Assembly (NCBI RefSeq): GCF_021026375.1
Contig: NZ_JAJNDB010000010.1
Location: 124,001-188,000, forward strand
DNA length: 64,000 nt
Source of the DNA: Actinomycetospora endophytica
GTDB lineage: Bacteria; Actinomycetota; Actinomycetes; Mycobacteriales; Pseudonocardiaceae
Direction of reading: 5' to 3'
The position numbers and the translations under genes are program-made. The first letter of the stretch is position 1. Each line of letters begins with the position of its first letter. Below the pieces are notes generated by a model that had not been told where the DNA came from, ran no database searches, and saw nothing but the letters and a program-made list of their open reading frames with translations. Shown here piece by piece: positions 20,961-30,028 of the stretch.

Positions 20961-21024
20961 ATGATCAACAGGCCTGGGTGGCTCCAGGAGATGGCTCCGG
21001 CAGCCATCCAGGCCTGCTGATCAT
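20961..21024. terminator. Long imperfect hairpin bounded by TGATCA
   Basis: Two 23-base arms (20961-20983 and 21002-21024) pair with two non-Watson-Crick positions around an 18-base loop. The outer ends are ATGATCA and TGATCAT. It sits just after the transporter stop and may be its terminator, but the TGATCA ends also recall the REP-like elements at 45.2 and 63.4 kb. Confidence 0.6.
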
Positions 21025-21090
21025 GGGCGCGTGTGACCCATGGAGCACGCGGCCCGCGGAGCCGTCCGCCGAGGCGCAGACTCGAGGGTG

Positions 21091-22134
21091 ATGAGCGAGA
21101 TCCTCTCCCCCGCGCCGCCGACCACCCTCCCGGTGCTCGACCTCCGCCGCCTGCACGGCCCGGACCGGCCGGCGTTCCTCGACGAGCTGCGCCGCGCGGC
21201 CCGCGACGTCGGGTTCTTCATCGTCACCGGGCACGGCGTCTCAGCGGACCTGGAGGGCTCGCTCGACGACGCCGTCCGGCGCTTCTTCGCGCTGCCGGTC
21301 GCCGAGCGGCGGGCGATCGAGAACACCGGCTCGCCGCACTTCCGCGGGTACAGCCGCGTCGGGACCGAGCAGACCGGCGGCACGGCCGACCAGCGCGAGC
21401 AGATCGACGTCGGGCCGGAGCGCGAGCCGCTCCCCCGCCGCGTCGGCGACCCCGCCTGGACCGGCCTCGTCGGGCCCAACCGGTGGCCGGCGGCGCTCCC
21501 CGGCCTGCGCACCGCGGTGCTCGCGTGGCAGTCCGAGGCGCTGCGGGTCAGTCGGGAGGTCCTGCGCGGGCTCGCGGAGTCGCTGGGCCAGGCGCCGGAG
21601 CACTTCGACCGCTGGTTCGACGACGAGTCACACCTGCACCTCAAGATCGTCCGCTACCCGGGCGGGACGACGAGCCGCCAGGGCGTCGGCGCGCACAAGG
21701 ACTACGGCTTCCTCGCGCTGCTGCACCAGGACACCGTCGGCGGCCTGCAGGTCCAGCTGCCCGACGCCCCCGACGGCACGCCCGGCGCGTGGATCGACGC
21801 CGACCCGGTGCCGGGCGGGTACGTCGTGAACATCGGCGAGATGCTCGAGATCGCGACCCGCGGGTACCTCACCGCCACCCGTCACCGGGTGACGAGCCCG
21901 CCGCCCGGGGTCGACCGCTACTCGGTGCCGTTCTTCCTCGGGCCGCGCCTGGACGCCGTCGTCGAGCCGTTGACGCTGCCGGCCGAGCTCACCGCCGAAC
22001 TGGGGCCCGATCCGGCCGCCTTCGACCCCGCGCACGACCCGGACAACCCGCTGCACGCCGCGTACGGCGACAACGCGGTCCGGGGCTGGGTCCGCTCGCA
22101 CCCGGACGTCGCGCAGCGGTGGGGGTGGACATAG
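21091..22134 (+). CDS. 2-oxoglutarate/Fe(II) oxygenase, isopenicillin-N-synthase family
   Basis: 347 aa. N-terminal DIOX_N part starts LPVLDLRRLHG and has RAARDVGFFIVTGHGV. The catalytic core has the iron ligands in HKDYG (H-x-D) and TRHRV (distal His), and the 2-oxoglutarate-type RxS as RYSVPFF. So it is a mononuclear iron dioxygenase of the IPNS/flavonol-synthase superfamily, substrate unknown. ATG at 21091 chosen although the ribosome site is weak; the GTG just before it is an alternative. It stands alone between a hairpin and a strong bidirectional terminator. Confidence 0.9.
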   Translation: MSEILSPAPPTTLPVLDLRRLHGPDRPAFLDELRRAARDVGFFIVTGHGVSADLEGSLDDAVRRFFALPVAERRAIENTGSPHFRGYSRVGTEQTGGTADQREQIDVGPEREPLPRRVGDPAWTGLVGPNRWPAALPGLRTAVLAWQSEALRVSREVLRGLAESLGQAPEHFDRWFDDESHLHLKIVRYPGGTTSRQGVGAHKDYGFLALLHQDTVGGLQVQLPDAPDGTPGAWIDADPVPGGYVVNIGEMLEIATRGYLTATRHRVTSPPPGVDRYSVPFFLGPRLDAVVEPLTLPAELTAELGPDPAAFDPAHDPDNPLHAAYGDNAVRGWVRSHPDVAQRWGWT

Positions 22135-22149
22135 GTGCGCTTCGCGCCT

Positions 22150-22189
22150 GTGAGCACTCCTTGACGCTATAGCGTCAAGGAGTGCTCAC
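22150..22189. terminator. Perfect 40-base palindrome, bidirectional terminator
   Basis: Arms 22150-22169 and 22170-22189 are exact reverse complements (GTGAGCACTCCTTGACGCTA and its complement) with no spacer. It lies between convergent genes ending at 22134 and 22186 and overlaps the last bases of the monooxygenase gene. No T-run follows, as is common for actinobacterial terminators. Confidence 0.8.
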
Positions 22190-23553
22190 GAGCGTCGGAA
22201 CGACGCACCTCGGTGCTCGTCCGGCAGCCGGTCCCCGCGGCCGAAGAGCTTCTGGCGCAGCGTCCCCGGCTCGTACGACGTCGGGTACACCCCACGACGC
22301 TGCAGTTCCGGCACCAGGTGCTCGACGACGTCCGCGAACGAGCCCGGGGTGATCGCGTACGGCAGGTTGAACCCGTCGACGTCGGTCTCCTCCACCCACG
22401 ACTGCAGCTCGTCGGCCACCTCGGACGGCGACCCGACCACCCGCGGCCCCATCCCGCCGATCCCGCCCCACCGGGCGATGTCGCGCACCGTCCACTCCTT
22501 GCCCGACGGGTCGGCCTGCTGGAACGACGCGACCGCGGACTGGATGGCGTTGGACTCGACGTCGCCGATGGGATCGTCGAGGTCGTAACGGGACAGGTCG
22601 ACGCCCATCCAGCCGGACATGAACACCAGCGCGCCCTCGTCGCTGGAGTACGAGGCCAGCTCCTCGTGCTTGGCGTGCGCCGCCTCCGAGGTCTCGTCGG
22701 TGATCACGGTCAGCATCGTGTAGATCCGCGCGCTGTAGGAGTCGCGGCCGGCGTCGGCGAGCCCCTTGCGGATGTCGGCGACGGTCTGCCGCAGTACCTC
22801 CTTCGTCGGTGCGCCGGTGAAGATCGCCTCGGCGTTCTCGGCGGCGAACCGCTGGCCCCGGGGTGACGCGCCCGCCTGGTAGATCACCGGGGTCCGCTGC
22901 GGCGACGGCTCGGACAGGTGCACCCCGTCGACGTCGAAGAACCGCCCGTGGTGGTGGATCTGGTGGACCTTCTCCGGGTCGGTGAACACCCCGCGCTCCG
23001 GGTCCCGGACGACCGCGTCGTCCTCCCACGAGCCCTCCCACAGCTGGTAGAGCACCTCGAGGTACTCGTCGGCGTGGTCGTAGCGCTGGTCGTGCGGCAT
23101 CTGGTCGGCCTCGCCCATCGCCCGCGCGGCCGCGGGCAGGTAGCCGGTGACGACGTTCCAGCCGAATCGTCCGCCGGTGAGGTGGTCGAGCGTCGAGGCC
23201 CGGCGGGAGAACGGGTACGGGTGCTCGAACCCGGTCGCCGCTGTCACCCCGAACCCGAGGTGCTCGGTCACCGCGGCCATCGCCGAGACCAGCATCATCG
23301 GGTCGTTCACCGGGATCTGCGCGCCCTGCCGCACCGCCGCCGTCGCGTCCGCGCCGTACACGTCGTAGGTGCCGAGCACGTCCGCGACGAAGATCCCGTC
23401 GAAGACGCCGCGCTCGAGCAGTTGCGCGAGGTCGGTCCAGTACCGGACGTGCCGGTAGTCGGGCGACCGGTCGTCGGGGTGGCGCCACAGCCCCGGGGAC
23501 TGGTGGGCGACGCAGTTCATGTCGAAGGCGTTGAAGCGGATGCGACGGGGCAC
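22186..23553 (-). CDS. LLM-class flavin monooxygenase, DszA/NtaA/SnaA (DmoA) family
   Basis: About 455 aa, the long form of luciferase-like monooxygenase that includes dibenzothiophene-sulfone, nitrilotriacetate and dimethyl-sulfide monooxygenases. Typical segments: IRFNAFDMN at the start, SRRASTLDHLTGGRFGWNVVTGY, QRYDHADEYLEVLYQLWEGSW, and VIYQAGASPRGQRFAAENAEAIF. GTG at 23553 chosen because the homology-like part begins there; the frame is open to 23589. It has its own unit, separated by a hairpin from the sulfur operon that ends at 23689. By context a DmoA-like role (dimethyl sulfide to methanethiol) is attractive but unproven; a reductase partner is not adjacent. Confidence 0.88.
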   Translation of the reverse strand: MPRRIRFNAFDMNCVAHQSPGLWRHPDDRSPDYRHVRYWTDLAQLLERGVFDGIFVADVLGTYDVYGADATAAVRQGAQIPVNDPMMLVSAMAAVTEHLGFGVTAATGFEHPYPFSRRASTLDHLTGGRFGWNVVTGYLPAAARAMGEADQMPHDQRYDHADEYLEVLYQLWEGSWEDDAVVRDPERGVFTDPEKVHQIHHHGRFFDVDGVHLSEPSPQRTPVIYQAGASPRGQRFAAENAEAIFTGAPTKEVLRQTVADIRKGLADAGRDSYSARIYTMLTVITDETSEAAHAKHEELASYSSDEGALVFMSGWMGVDLSRYDLDDPIGDVESNAIQSAVASFQQADPSGKEWTVRDIARWGGIGGMGPRVVGSPSEVADELQSWVEETDVDGFNLPYAITPGSFADVVEHLVPELQRRGVYPTSYEPGTLRQKLFGRGDRLPDEHRGASFRRS

Positions 23554-23629
23554 GTCACCGAGCCCAGCAGCGTGCTCCGGACCCGGCAACGCGACGACAC
23601 CTTCCGGTGGCCGTGGTCACCCCGTTCGT

Positions 23630-23693
23630 CCTGACGGACCTGTGCGTGCGTTTCCGTGTCGGAGCACGGAAACGCACGCACATGGCCGTCAGG
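23630..23693. terminator. Strong stem-loop, terminator of the sulfur operon
   Basis: An 18-base-pair perfect stem (TGTGCGTGCGTTTCCGTG at 23641-23658 with its complement at 23665-23682) around a 6-base loop. It is flanked by a second pairing CCTGACGG (23630-23637) with CCGTCAGG (23686-23693). It overlaps the stop codon of the aminotransferase gene, the last gene of the minus-strand operon. Confidence 0.85.
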
Positions 23694-25047
23694 CCGAAGG
23701 AACCCAGCACTCCTCCGCGGGCGCCGCGCGGTAGCTCAGCGTCGGTCCGTCGGCCACCAGCGCGCGGAGCCCGGTGACGAGCCGGTCGATGTCGTCGACG
23801 GTGTTCTGCAGCCCGAGGCTGGCGCGCACCACGCCGTAGCTCGCGAGCCGGTCGCCGCCGGCCATCGCGGCCTCCACCCGGGCCTGCTCGGCGTCGTCGG
23901 CACCCACCCAGCGGCGCACCAGCCGGTGGTTGCAGATCGTCCCGGCGCGGACCTCGACGCCGTGCTCGGCCTCGAGCGCGGACGCGACCAGCGCGTGGTG
24001 CAGCCCCGCGACCCGGAACGGCACCGCGCCAATCCGGTCCTCGACGCGGTAGCGCTGCGGATCCACGGTCAGCGTCACGCCGTCGACGGCCTCCAGCCGG
24101 TCCACGAGCACCTCGGTCAACGCCCGCTCGTGGGCCTCGATCGTGCCCCACCCGGCGTCGAGGATCGCCGACACCGCGGCACCGAGCGCGACGATGCCCG
24201 TGGCGTTCCACGTACCGGTCTGGTGCCGCTCGGCCGGCGGCGCCCAGAGCACCGAACCATCGGCGCCCAGCATGTCGATCGAGCCGCCGCCGGGGTCGAC
24301 CGGCGCCCGGTCGAGCACCGAGCGCGGCAGCGAGAGCACGCCGAGGCCGAACGGCGCGTAGACCTTGTGCGCCGAGAACGCGAGGACGTCCACCCCGCTC
24401 GCCGCCATGTCGATGCGCCGGTGCGGCGCGAGCTGGGCGGCGTCGACGAACAGCAGCGCCCCGGCGTCGTGGGTCAGGCTCGCGAGGGTGGCGACGTCGG
24501 GCCGGTACCCGGTGAGGTTGGACGCCCCGGTCACCGCGACCAGGCGCACCCGGCCGCGAAGACCGTCCAGCACCTCCGCGAGGTGGCCCAGATCGAGCGC
24601 GCCCTCGTCGTCGGCCCGCACCTCGACGACCTGCGCGGCGCTCTGGTGGCGCCAGGGCAGGTTGTTGCTGGTGTGCTCGATCTCGGAGGTCACGACGACG
24701 TCGTCCGGCCCGAGGTCGAGCAGCCGCGCGAGCTGGTTGATCGCCGAGCTGGTGTTCGTGGTGTAGAGCAGCGTGTTCTCCGGCGGCTGGCCGAGGAAGC
24801 GCTCGATGGCCTCGATCGCGTACTCGACCGCCTCGACGGTGGCGCGCGCCCGCGGTCCGGAGCCGCGGTGCAGGGCTCCGTACTGCCCGAGCATCCCGAC
24901 GACGGCGTCGACGACGGTGGCCAGCGGCGGTGTGGTGGCGGCGTTGTTCAGCGCCGCGACCGGGACGTGGCGTCCGTCGGGCAGGACCACGGGCGATCCG
25001 GTGTCGAACACGCGGGGCAGGGCGGCGGGCGGGGCGGCGATGGTCAT
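23689..25047 (-). CDS. Aminotransferase class V / cysteine-desulfurase-like protein
   Basis: 452 aa PLP enzyme of the NifS/SufS-like class V fold. N-terminal LNNAATTPP, cofactor-binding EIEHTSNN and FVDAAQLAPHR, and PLP lysine in FSAHKVYAPFG. A Cys-bearing C-terminal loop typical of true desulfurases is not clearly present, so it may be a desulfurase, a lyase or an isopenicillin-epimerase-type enzyme. The ATG overlaps the upstream transporter stop (ATGA). Last gene of the operon headed by the leader peptide at 32733. A role in releasing or moving sulfur is inferred from context. Confidence 0.87.
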   Translation of the reverse strand: MTIAAPPAALPRVFDTGSPVVLPDGRHVPVAALNNAATTPPLATVVDAVVGMLGQYGALHRGSGPRARATVEAVEYAIEAIERFLGQPPENTLLYTTNTSSAINQLARLLDLGPDDVVVTSEIEHTSNNLPWRHQSAAQVVEVRADDEGALDLGHLAEVLDGLRGRVRLVAVTGASNLTGYRPDVATLASLTHDAGALLFVDAAQLAPHRRIDMAASGVDVLAFSAHKVYAPFGLGVLSLPRSVLDRAPVDPGGGSIDMLGADGSVLWAPPAERHQTGTWNATGIVALGAAVSAILDAGWGTIEAHERALTEVLVDRLEAVDGVTLTVDPQRYRVEDRIGAVPFRVAGLHHALVASALEAEHGVEVRAGTICNHRLVRRWVGADDAEQARVEAAMAGGDRLASYGVVRASLGLQNTVDDIDRLVTGLRALVADGPTLSYRAAPAEECWVPSA

Positions 25048-26300
25048 GAGCGGTCCTCCGTGACGAGCGCAGGGAGCGGGAGGGTGGGGGCGTCCGGCGC
25101 CACCGGTATGGGCGCCGGAGCGGGGTCGGTGAGGGTGATGCACAGGCCCGCGGCGATCTGGACGAGCGCGGCGACCCCCAGCAGCGCGAGCGGGACGGTC
25201 CAGGCGCCGGTGGCGTCGTGCAGCGGGCCGAGCAGCAGGGGCCCGACGACCGCGAGCGCGTATCCGGTGCCCTGGACCTGGGCGGACAGCCGGGTGGGGT
25301 CGCCGGCGGCGCGGCGGGCGATCAGGGCCATCGCGAGCGGGAAGCCCCAGTGCGCCGTGGTGAGCAGGACCGCCCACACCCAGGCGCCGCCGGCCGGGGC
25401 GAGGGTGAGCCCGGCGAGGCCGAGCACCTGCGCCGCGCCGATCCCGACGACGAGCGCGGTGCCGTGGCCGCGGCGCACCGCGGCCGGCAGCAGCAGCGCG
25501 GCGGGCAGGGCCGGGACCACCGTGACGGCGAGCAGCAGCGACGCGGTGCCCGACGGGATCCCGGCGTCGCGGTAGACCTGCGGCAGCCAGCCCATCACCG
25601 CGAACGCGGCGAGGCTCTGCGCACCGAAGAACACCGCGAGCGCAACCGGCCGGCGCCGGTCGGCGAGGGTGATCGGCCGGGTGACCAGGTCGGCCGTCGA
25701 CGACGGTTCCGTGGCCGACCGGCCCGCGACGGCCCAGCCGGCCAGCGCGGCGACGGCGACGACCGCCCAGACGCCGAGCCCGCCGCGCCACCCCAGCCCG
25801 GACGACGAGCCGACGGGCACGGCCAGCGCCGCGGGCGCGGCGATCCCGGCGAGCACCCCGCCGGAGAAGACGCCGGTCGCCCACGGCGACCGCGGCCCCA
25901 CCAACGGCGGCAGCACGACATTGATCCACGCGACCGCGACCAGCACGACGACGCTCGCCGCGAGCAGCGTCGCGACGGAACCGGCCGCGGCCCGGACCAC
26001 CACCCCGACTGCGATCACCGCGAGCCCGCCGAGAACCACCGCACGCGACCCGACCCGGCGCACCACGACGGGAGCGACGAGGCCCGCCGCGGCGAACACC
26101 GCCAGCGGCATCGCGGTGAGCACCCCGGCGCCCAGGGCGCCGAGCCCGAGGCCACCGAGCGCCGCCGGGGCGCGCAACGACCCGAGCTCGGCGCCCACCG
26201 CCGTGACCGGCGAGCGCAGGCACGCCGCGGTGAGCCCGACGGCGGCCAGCAGGACTCCCGCCCCCGTCGCGGCCGGATCGGCGCGCCGGGAGTCCGTCAT
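25044..26300 (-). CDS. MFS transporter, CynX/NimT type
   Basis: 418 aa with about 12 hydrophobic segments. The opening LTAACLRSPVTAVGAELGSLR matches the CynX/NimT cyanate/nitroimidazole branch (R-P-x-T-x-V pattern). TGATG overlap with the stop of the small exported-protein gene, and ATGA overlap with the aminotransferase gene. The substrate is unknown; being in a sulfur operon, an organosulfur compound or an amino-acid product is plausible. Confidence 0.85.
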   Translation of the reverse strand: MTDSRRADPAATGAGVLLAAVGLTAACLRSPVTAVGAELGSLRAPAALGGLGLGALGAGVLTAMPLAVFAAAGLVAPVVVRRVGSRAVVLGGLAVIAVGVVVRAAAGSVATLLAASVVVLVAVAWINVVLPPLVGPRSPWATGVFSGGVLAGIAAPAALAVPVGSSSGLGWRGGLGVWAVVAVAALAGWAVAGRSATEPSSTADLVTRPITLADRRRPVALAVFFGAQSLAAFAVMGWLPQVYRDAGIPSGTASLLLAVTVVPALPAALLLPAAVRRGHGTALVVGIGAAQVLGLAGLTLAPAGGAWVWAVLLTTAHWGFPLAMALIARRAAGDPTRLSAQVQGTGYALAVVGPLLLGPLHDATGAWTVPLALLGVAALVQIAAGLCITLTDPAPAPIPVAPDAPTLPLPALVTEDRS

Positions 26301-26641
26301 CAGTACCCGCCGGACCCGGAGGAGGGCTGCGACGCGCCCGGCGCGTCCGCGGCACTCTGCGGCGCGTTCTCCGGGGCGCTCTCGCCGGAGGCGTCGGAGA
26401 GCAGCGCCAGCGGGGTGACCGCGGCCCGCAGCGCCTCGGGCACCCCGAGGGTGCCCTCGGGCAGCGGCACGGCGACCCCGTCGAGCAGGTAGGTCTGGGT
26501 GCCGCCGGGCTCCGGGGTCAGGTGGCCGGGGTCGGTGGGCGCGGGAGCGGCAGTCGGGGCGGCCGAGGCCAGGCCGGCGCCGGTGACGGCGAGGACGCCG
26601 GCACCCAGGGTGCCGGCGACGAGCCGGGTGAACGTGTTCAT
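26300..26641 (-). CDS. Small exported protein, unknown function
   Basis: 113 aa. Clear Sec signal peptide (residues 1-28, FTRLVAGTLGAGVLAVTGAGLASA) followed by a Pro/Ala/Thr-rich stretch and a short conserved-looking core, GTQTYLLDGVAVPLPEG. The C-terminus is Ser/Gly-rich. I do not recognise a family. GAAAGGA precedes the ATG by 7 bases. It lies 20 bases downstream of the YeeE gene and overlaps the next gene, so it is an integral part of the operon. Its design parallels the secreted protein at 31871-32362 (LGGVPVEGTL core). Confidence 0.8.
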   Translation of the reverse strand: MNTFTRLVAGTLGAGVLAVTGAGLASAAPTAAPAPTDPGHLTPEPGGTQTYLLDGVAVPLPEGTLGVPEALRAAVTPLALLSDASGESAPENAPQSAADAPGASQPSSGSGGY

Positions 26642-26661
26642 GACAGATCCTTTCAAGAGAT

Positions 26662-27948
26662 TCAGCAACGGGAGTCGGACGGCTTCGGGTTGGACAGTCC
26701 GAACAGGGGGCGCAGCGCGAGACCGGCGACGGTTCCGACGATGGCCATCACGCCCCAGACCCAGCCGTGGAGGCTGAACGAGGCGATGCCCGAGAAGTAG
26801 GCGCCGATGTTGCAGCCACCGGCGAGGCGGGCGCCGTAGCCCATGAGGATGCCGCCGAGCAGCGCGGCGACGATCGTCTTCACGGGTACCGAGCGGTGGA
26901 GCACGAACGCCCCGCCGAGCGCGGAGGCCACCAGCGCGCCGGCCATGATCCCGAAGTCGAGGACCGAGATCCGGTCGGCGAGCACCGACCCGGCCAGCGA
27001 CTTCGCGTTGGCGGGCACCTGGAAGTAGGCCCAGCTCGCCGGGTCGGCCCCGAACGCTCCGAGGATCTTCGAACCCCAGAGACCGAACGCCGAGGTGATG
27101 CCCCAGGGCTGCCCGGAGACCACCAGCACCGCGGCGTTGAGCACGCCGAGCAGCACGGCCCCGACCCACAGCGGCCAGGACCCGCGCAGCACCCGCCACC
27201 ACCCGTGGTCGGTCGGCGGGGCGTCGACCGGCGGGGGGTTGCGACGGCGGCCGACGGCGTAGGTCGCCGCGACGATCGCGCCCATGACCACCAGGGACAG
27301 GGCCAGGGCCCCTGGGTAGCCCAGGATGGCGCCGAGATTGACGACCGGCCCCTGGGGGACGGTCTTCGTCCAGAACGTGAACGTCCCGATCGACGCGAGC
27401 GACCCCAGCACGAACCCGACCAGCGTGTAGACGATCGTCGTCTGGCCGGAGCCGACCGCGAACAGCGTGCCCGACGCGCACGATCCACCGAGCTGCATCC
27501 CGACGCCGAACAGGAACGACCCGACGATCAGCGGGAAGCCGACCGGGCCCAGCTGGGGGCTGGCCGTGCCGGTCAGGCTCGCCCCGGTGGACAGGATGAT
27601 CGCGAACAGCACGGTGGCGACCGCGAGCATGAGCATGTGGGCGCGCAGCGCGGCGCCCTGCCCGACGGCGACCAGCTGGCGCCACGCCCCGGTGAACCCG
27701 AACCGGGAGTGGAACAGCGTGACGCCCAGCGCCAGGCCGAGCCCGAGGACGGCCGCCATGCGGGGGCCGGCGGTCGCCCACACCCCGGCCGCGAGCGCGA
27801 CCCAGATGACGAGCCCGATCGCGACGACGAGCCGGTTGGTCGGCGGGGCCTCGGGCGCTCGGGTGAACGAGGGCTCGGCTTCATGGCCGGGGCCGCCGAG
27901 CAGACGGCGTGGCCAGGTGAAGCCCGCCGGAGCGGGAACGGTGTTCAT
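26662..27948 (-). CDS. YeeE/YedE-family sulfur (thiosulfate-type) transporter
   Basis: 428 aa, about 9-10 TM segments in two repeated halves. Each half has the family Cys motif: GGSCASGTL in the first and GGCNIGAYFSG in the second. In characterised relatives (YeeE/TsuA) these cysteines relay thiosulfate across the membrane. The ATG at 27948 is chosen because GTGGAGG lies 5-11 bases upstream; the frame is open further but without a ribosome site. No TusA-like partner is adjacent. In this operon it would import or export a reduced sulfur species made by the methanethiol-oxidase-like protein. Confidence 0.9.
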   Translation of the reverse strand: MNTVPAPAGFTWPRRLLGGPGHEAEPSFTRAPEAPPTNRLVVAIGLVIWVALAAGVWATAGPRMAAVLGLGLALGVTLFHSRFGFTGAWRQLVAVGQGAALRAHMLMLAVATVLFAIILSTGASLTGTASPQLGPVGFPLIVGSFLFGVGMQLGGSCASGTLFAVGSGQTTIVYTLVGFVLGSLASIGTFTFWTKTVPQGPVVNLGAILGYPGALALSLVVMGAIVAATYAVGRRRNPPPVDAPPTDHGWWRVLRGSWPLWVGAVLLGVLNAAVLVVSGQPWGITSAFGLWGSKILGAFGADPASWAYFQVPANAKSLAGSVLADRISVLDFGIMAGALVASALGGAFVLHRSVPVKTIVAALLGGILMGYGARLAGGCNIGAYFSGIASFSLHGWVWGVMAIVGTVAGLALRPLFGLSNPKPSDSRC

Positions 27949-27985
27949 GGCACCTCCACAGGGGCGGTGGGAGAGGACTGAGGAA

Positions 27986-30028
27986 TCACGACAGCGGCCC
28001 CGAGAGCGGCACGATCCCGCCGCCGGGGAACCACGCCCCGGCCCGGTCACCGCCCGACATGCCGGGCATGCCCGGCATGACGTCGATCGCCGCGGCCGCG
28101 TAGAGCCGGTTCGGCCCGTCAGGCAGCCCGTGTGCGTGCGCCCAGGCCAGGTAGCCCGCGTACGACGGGGCGGCGTCCCCGGTGATCGTGGTGAGCAGAG
28201 CGGCGTACCCGCGCGGGGTCGCGTCCTGCGGGGTGAACGACAGCGGGAACATCGTCGACGAGCCCGCCGAGAGCACCCCCGGTGTGAGCAGCCAGGGCGC
28301 CAGGAACTGGCCCCCGGCGAACGTCGGCGCGCGCGTGGCGGCCGCCGTGACGTCGGTCAGCGTCGCGTGCGCGGACTCCCACCCGGACAGCACGAGCAGC
28401 CCGTCCTCGGGGTGCGGGGCATCCGAGATCGCCAGCCCGACCCGCGCCGCGGTGTCCCGGACGGCGGCGACGGCGGCCCGCGAGCGCGCCGAGTCGTCAC
28501 CGACCAGGTACAGCGAGCGCAGCCCGCGGGAGTGCAGGTCGCTGACCGCCGCGGTGACGGTGCGGGCGTCGGCCGGGGACAGCGCCGACGAGGGGCACGC
28601 GACCCCGGATCCGCCGCCGAGCAGGTCACCGAACTGGGCGTCCGCGCACTCCGGCCCGTCCGGACCGGCGAGCGTGGCGCCGTCGGCGGCCGACGACCCC
28701 GTCGCCACCGGGACCGTCGCGGAGCCCTGCGGCCCGGTGAGCGTGAGCTCGTCGGAGCCGGCCGGGACGTCGACGACGGCCCAGCGCCCGGGGGCACCAG
28801 CCCGTGTCCCGAACAGCACCGGGGTGCCGCCGGCCGAGACGGTGTAGCGGCTCAGGTCGGGCGGGGGCGGGGTGGACATGCCACCCATGCCGCCCATGTC
28901 CATGCCGCCCATGTCCATGCCCGACGAGGCGTGCGCCGGGTCCGGGTCGGAGCCGTCGGAGAGCCGGACCAGGGTCCGGCCGCCCGCGGTCGGCGCGACC
29001 AGCACGGCCTCCCGCTCGGTCCCGAGGGTGACCGGACGCAGCAGCGCGCGGCCTCCCTGCGGTCCCTGGGGTGCGCCGGGCAGCGCGCCGAGCAGCGCAA
29101 CACCGCCCAGCGCGACGACGAGTGCCCCCGCCGACCACCGGGCGAGCTCGTGCCACTGCCGGGCCCGGCGGGTCACCGTGTCGTCGTCGGCGGTGGGCGA
29201 GGTCCGCAGCGACGGGGCGAGCAGCGCCGCCGCCACGAGGGGCAGCGCCACGAGCGCCAGCGCGACGATCCCGCGCACCGAGCGCAGCAGATCGACGGGC
29301 GCCGCGCCGTCGATGGCGAGGACCGCCACCCCGACACCGGCGCCGACGAGCGACGCGGCGGCCCCCAGCACCGTGGCCCGGCGCGCGGCGACCGCGTCGT
29401 CGGACCGCACCGCGGCGACCGCGGCCGCGCCGAGCGCCACGGTGAGGACCACCGTGACGAGCAGCTCGACCACGGCCGCGGGCCCCCAACGCACCACGGC
29501 CACCTCGAGGGCGACCGTCGCGGCGAGCAGCACGGCCGCGGCGGACGCGGTCCGCCGCGGGAGCGCCGCCACGCCGACGACCAGGAGCACGTGACCCGCG
29601 ACGGCCGGCCACCCGGCGTCGCCGAGGACTCCGGCGACGACGACGGCGGCACCCGCGACGACCGCGGCCCCCCGGAGAGCCGCGGTCGCTGAGTTGGCGC
29701 CGGGCCCCATCACCCCGCGCGCCAGCCCCAGTCCAGCGGCGAGGGAGCTCGCGACGACGAGCACGATCCGCACCACGACGGAGGCCGGGGAGACCTCCGG
29801 TGCGATGAACGAGAGCAGTGCGGGGACGGCGTCGGGTGTCTCGGTGACACCGGTGGTGATCAGCACGACGAGGCCGATCACGGTCGCGAGCGCCAGGGCG
29901 CCCGCGATCAGCAGGGCTCCGCGGCGGCCGGCCGGGGGGCCGGCCCACCCGGACCCGTCTGACGACGGGTCCGGGTGGGTCGACGCCTTCGGCGGGGGCG
30001 CCGCGGTGGTGCTACTTGACGTCACCAT
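27986..30028 (-). CDS. Polytopic membrane protein with Met-rich loop and extracytoplasmic domain
   Basis: 680 aa, no family recognised with confidence. Residues about 38-270 contain 7-8 hydrophobic segments, and 300-318 another. Then comes an exported domain with a Met-rich run (MDMGGMDMGGMGGM, 371-384), a Cys pair around 460-480, and a stretch with a periplasmic-binding-like alternation (SLYLVGDDSARSRAAVAAVRD). It ends with a second Met cluster, MPGMPGMSGG. Met-rich loops of this kind bind copper(I) in known copper proteins. Its ATG lies 17 bases inside the end of the methanethiol-oxidase-like gene, so the two are coupled. Best guess: copper loading or membrane anchoring of that enzyme. Confidence 0.8.
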   Translation of the reverse strand: MVTSSSTTAAPPPKASTHPDPSSDGSGWAGPPAGRRGALLIAGALALATVIGLVVLITTGVTETPDAVPALLSFIAPEVSPASVVVRIVLVVASSLAAGLGLARGVMGPGANSATAALRGAAVVAGAAVVVAGVLGDAGWPAVAGHVLLVVGVAALPRRTASAAAVLLAATVALEVAVVRWGPAAVVELLVTVVLTVALGAAAVAAVRSDDAVAARRATVLGAAASLVGAGVGVAVLAIDGAAPVDLLRSVRGIVALALVALPLVAAALLAPSLRTSPTADDDTVTRRARQWHELARWSAGALVVALGGVALLGALPGAPQGPQGGRALLRPVTLGTEREAVLVAPTAGGRTLVRLSDGSDPDPAHASSGMDMGGMDMGGMGGMSTPPPPDLSRYTVSAGGTPVLFGTRAGAPGRWAVVDVPAGSDELTLTGPQGSATVPVATGSSAADGATLAGPDGPECADAQFGDLLGGGSGVACPSSALSPADARTVTAAVSDLHSRGLRSLYLVGDDSARSRAAVAAVRDTAARVGLAISDAPHPEDGLLVLSGWESAHATLTDVTAAATRAPTFAGGQFLAPWLLTPGVLSAGSSTMFPLSFTPQDATPRGYAALLTTITGDAAPSYAGYLAWAHAHGLPDGPNRLYAAAAIDVMPGMPGMSGGDRAGAWFPGGGIVPLSGPLS

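Noticed and set aside
26662-28050. YeeE-type protein starting at 28050
   Set aside because: The extra 34 residues would overlap the end of the upstream gene and contain no membrane segment, while GTGGAGG precedes the ATG at 27948.
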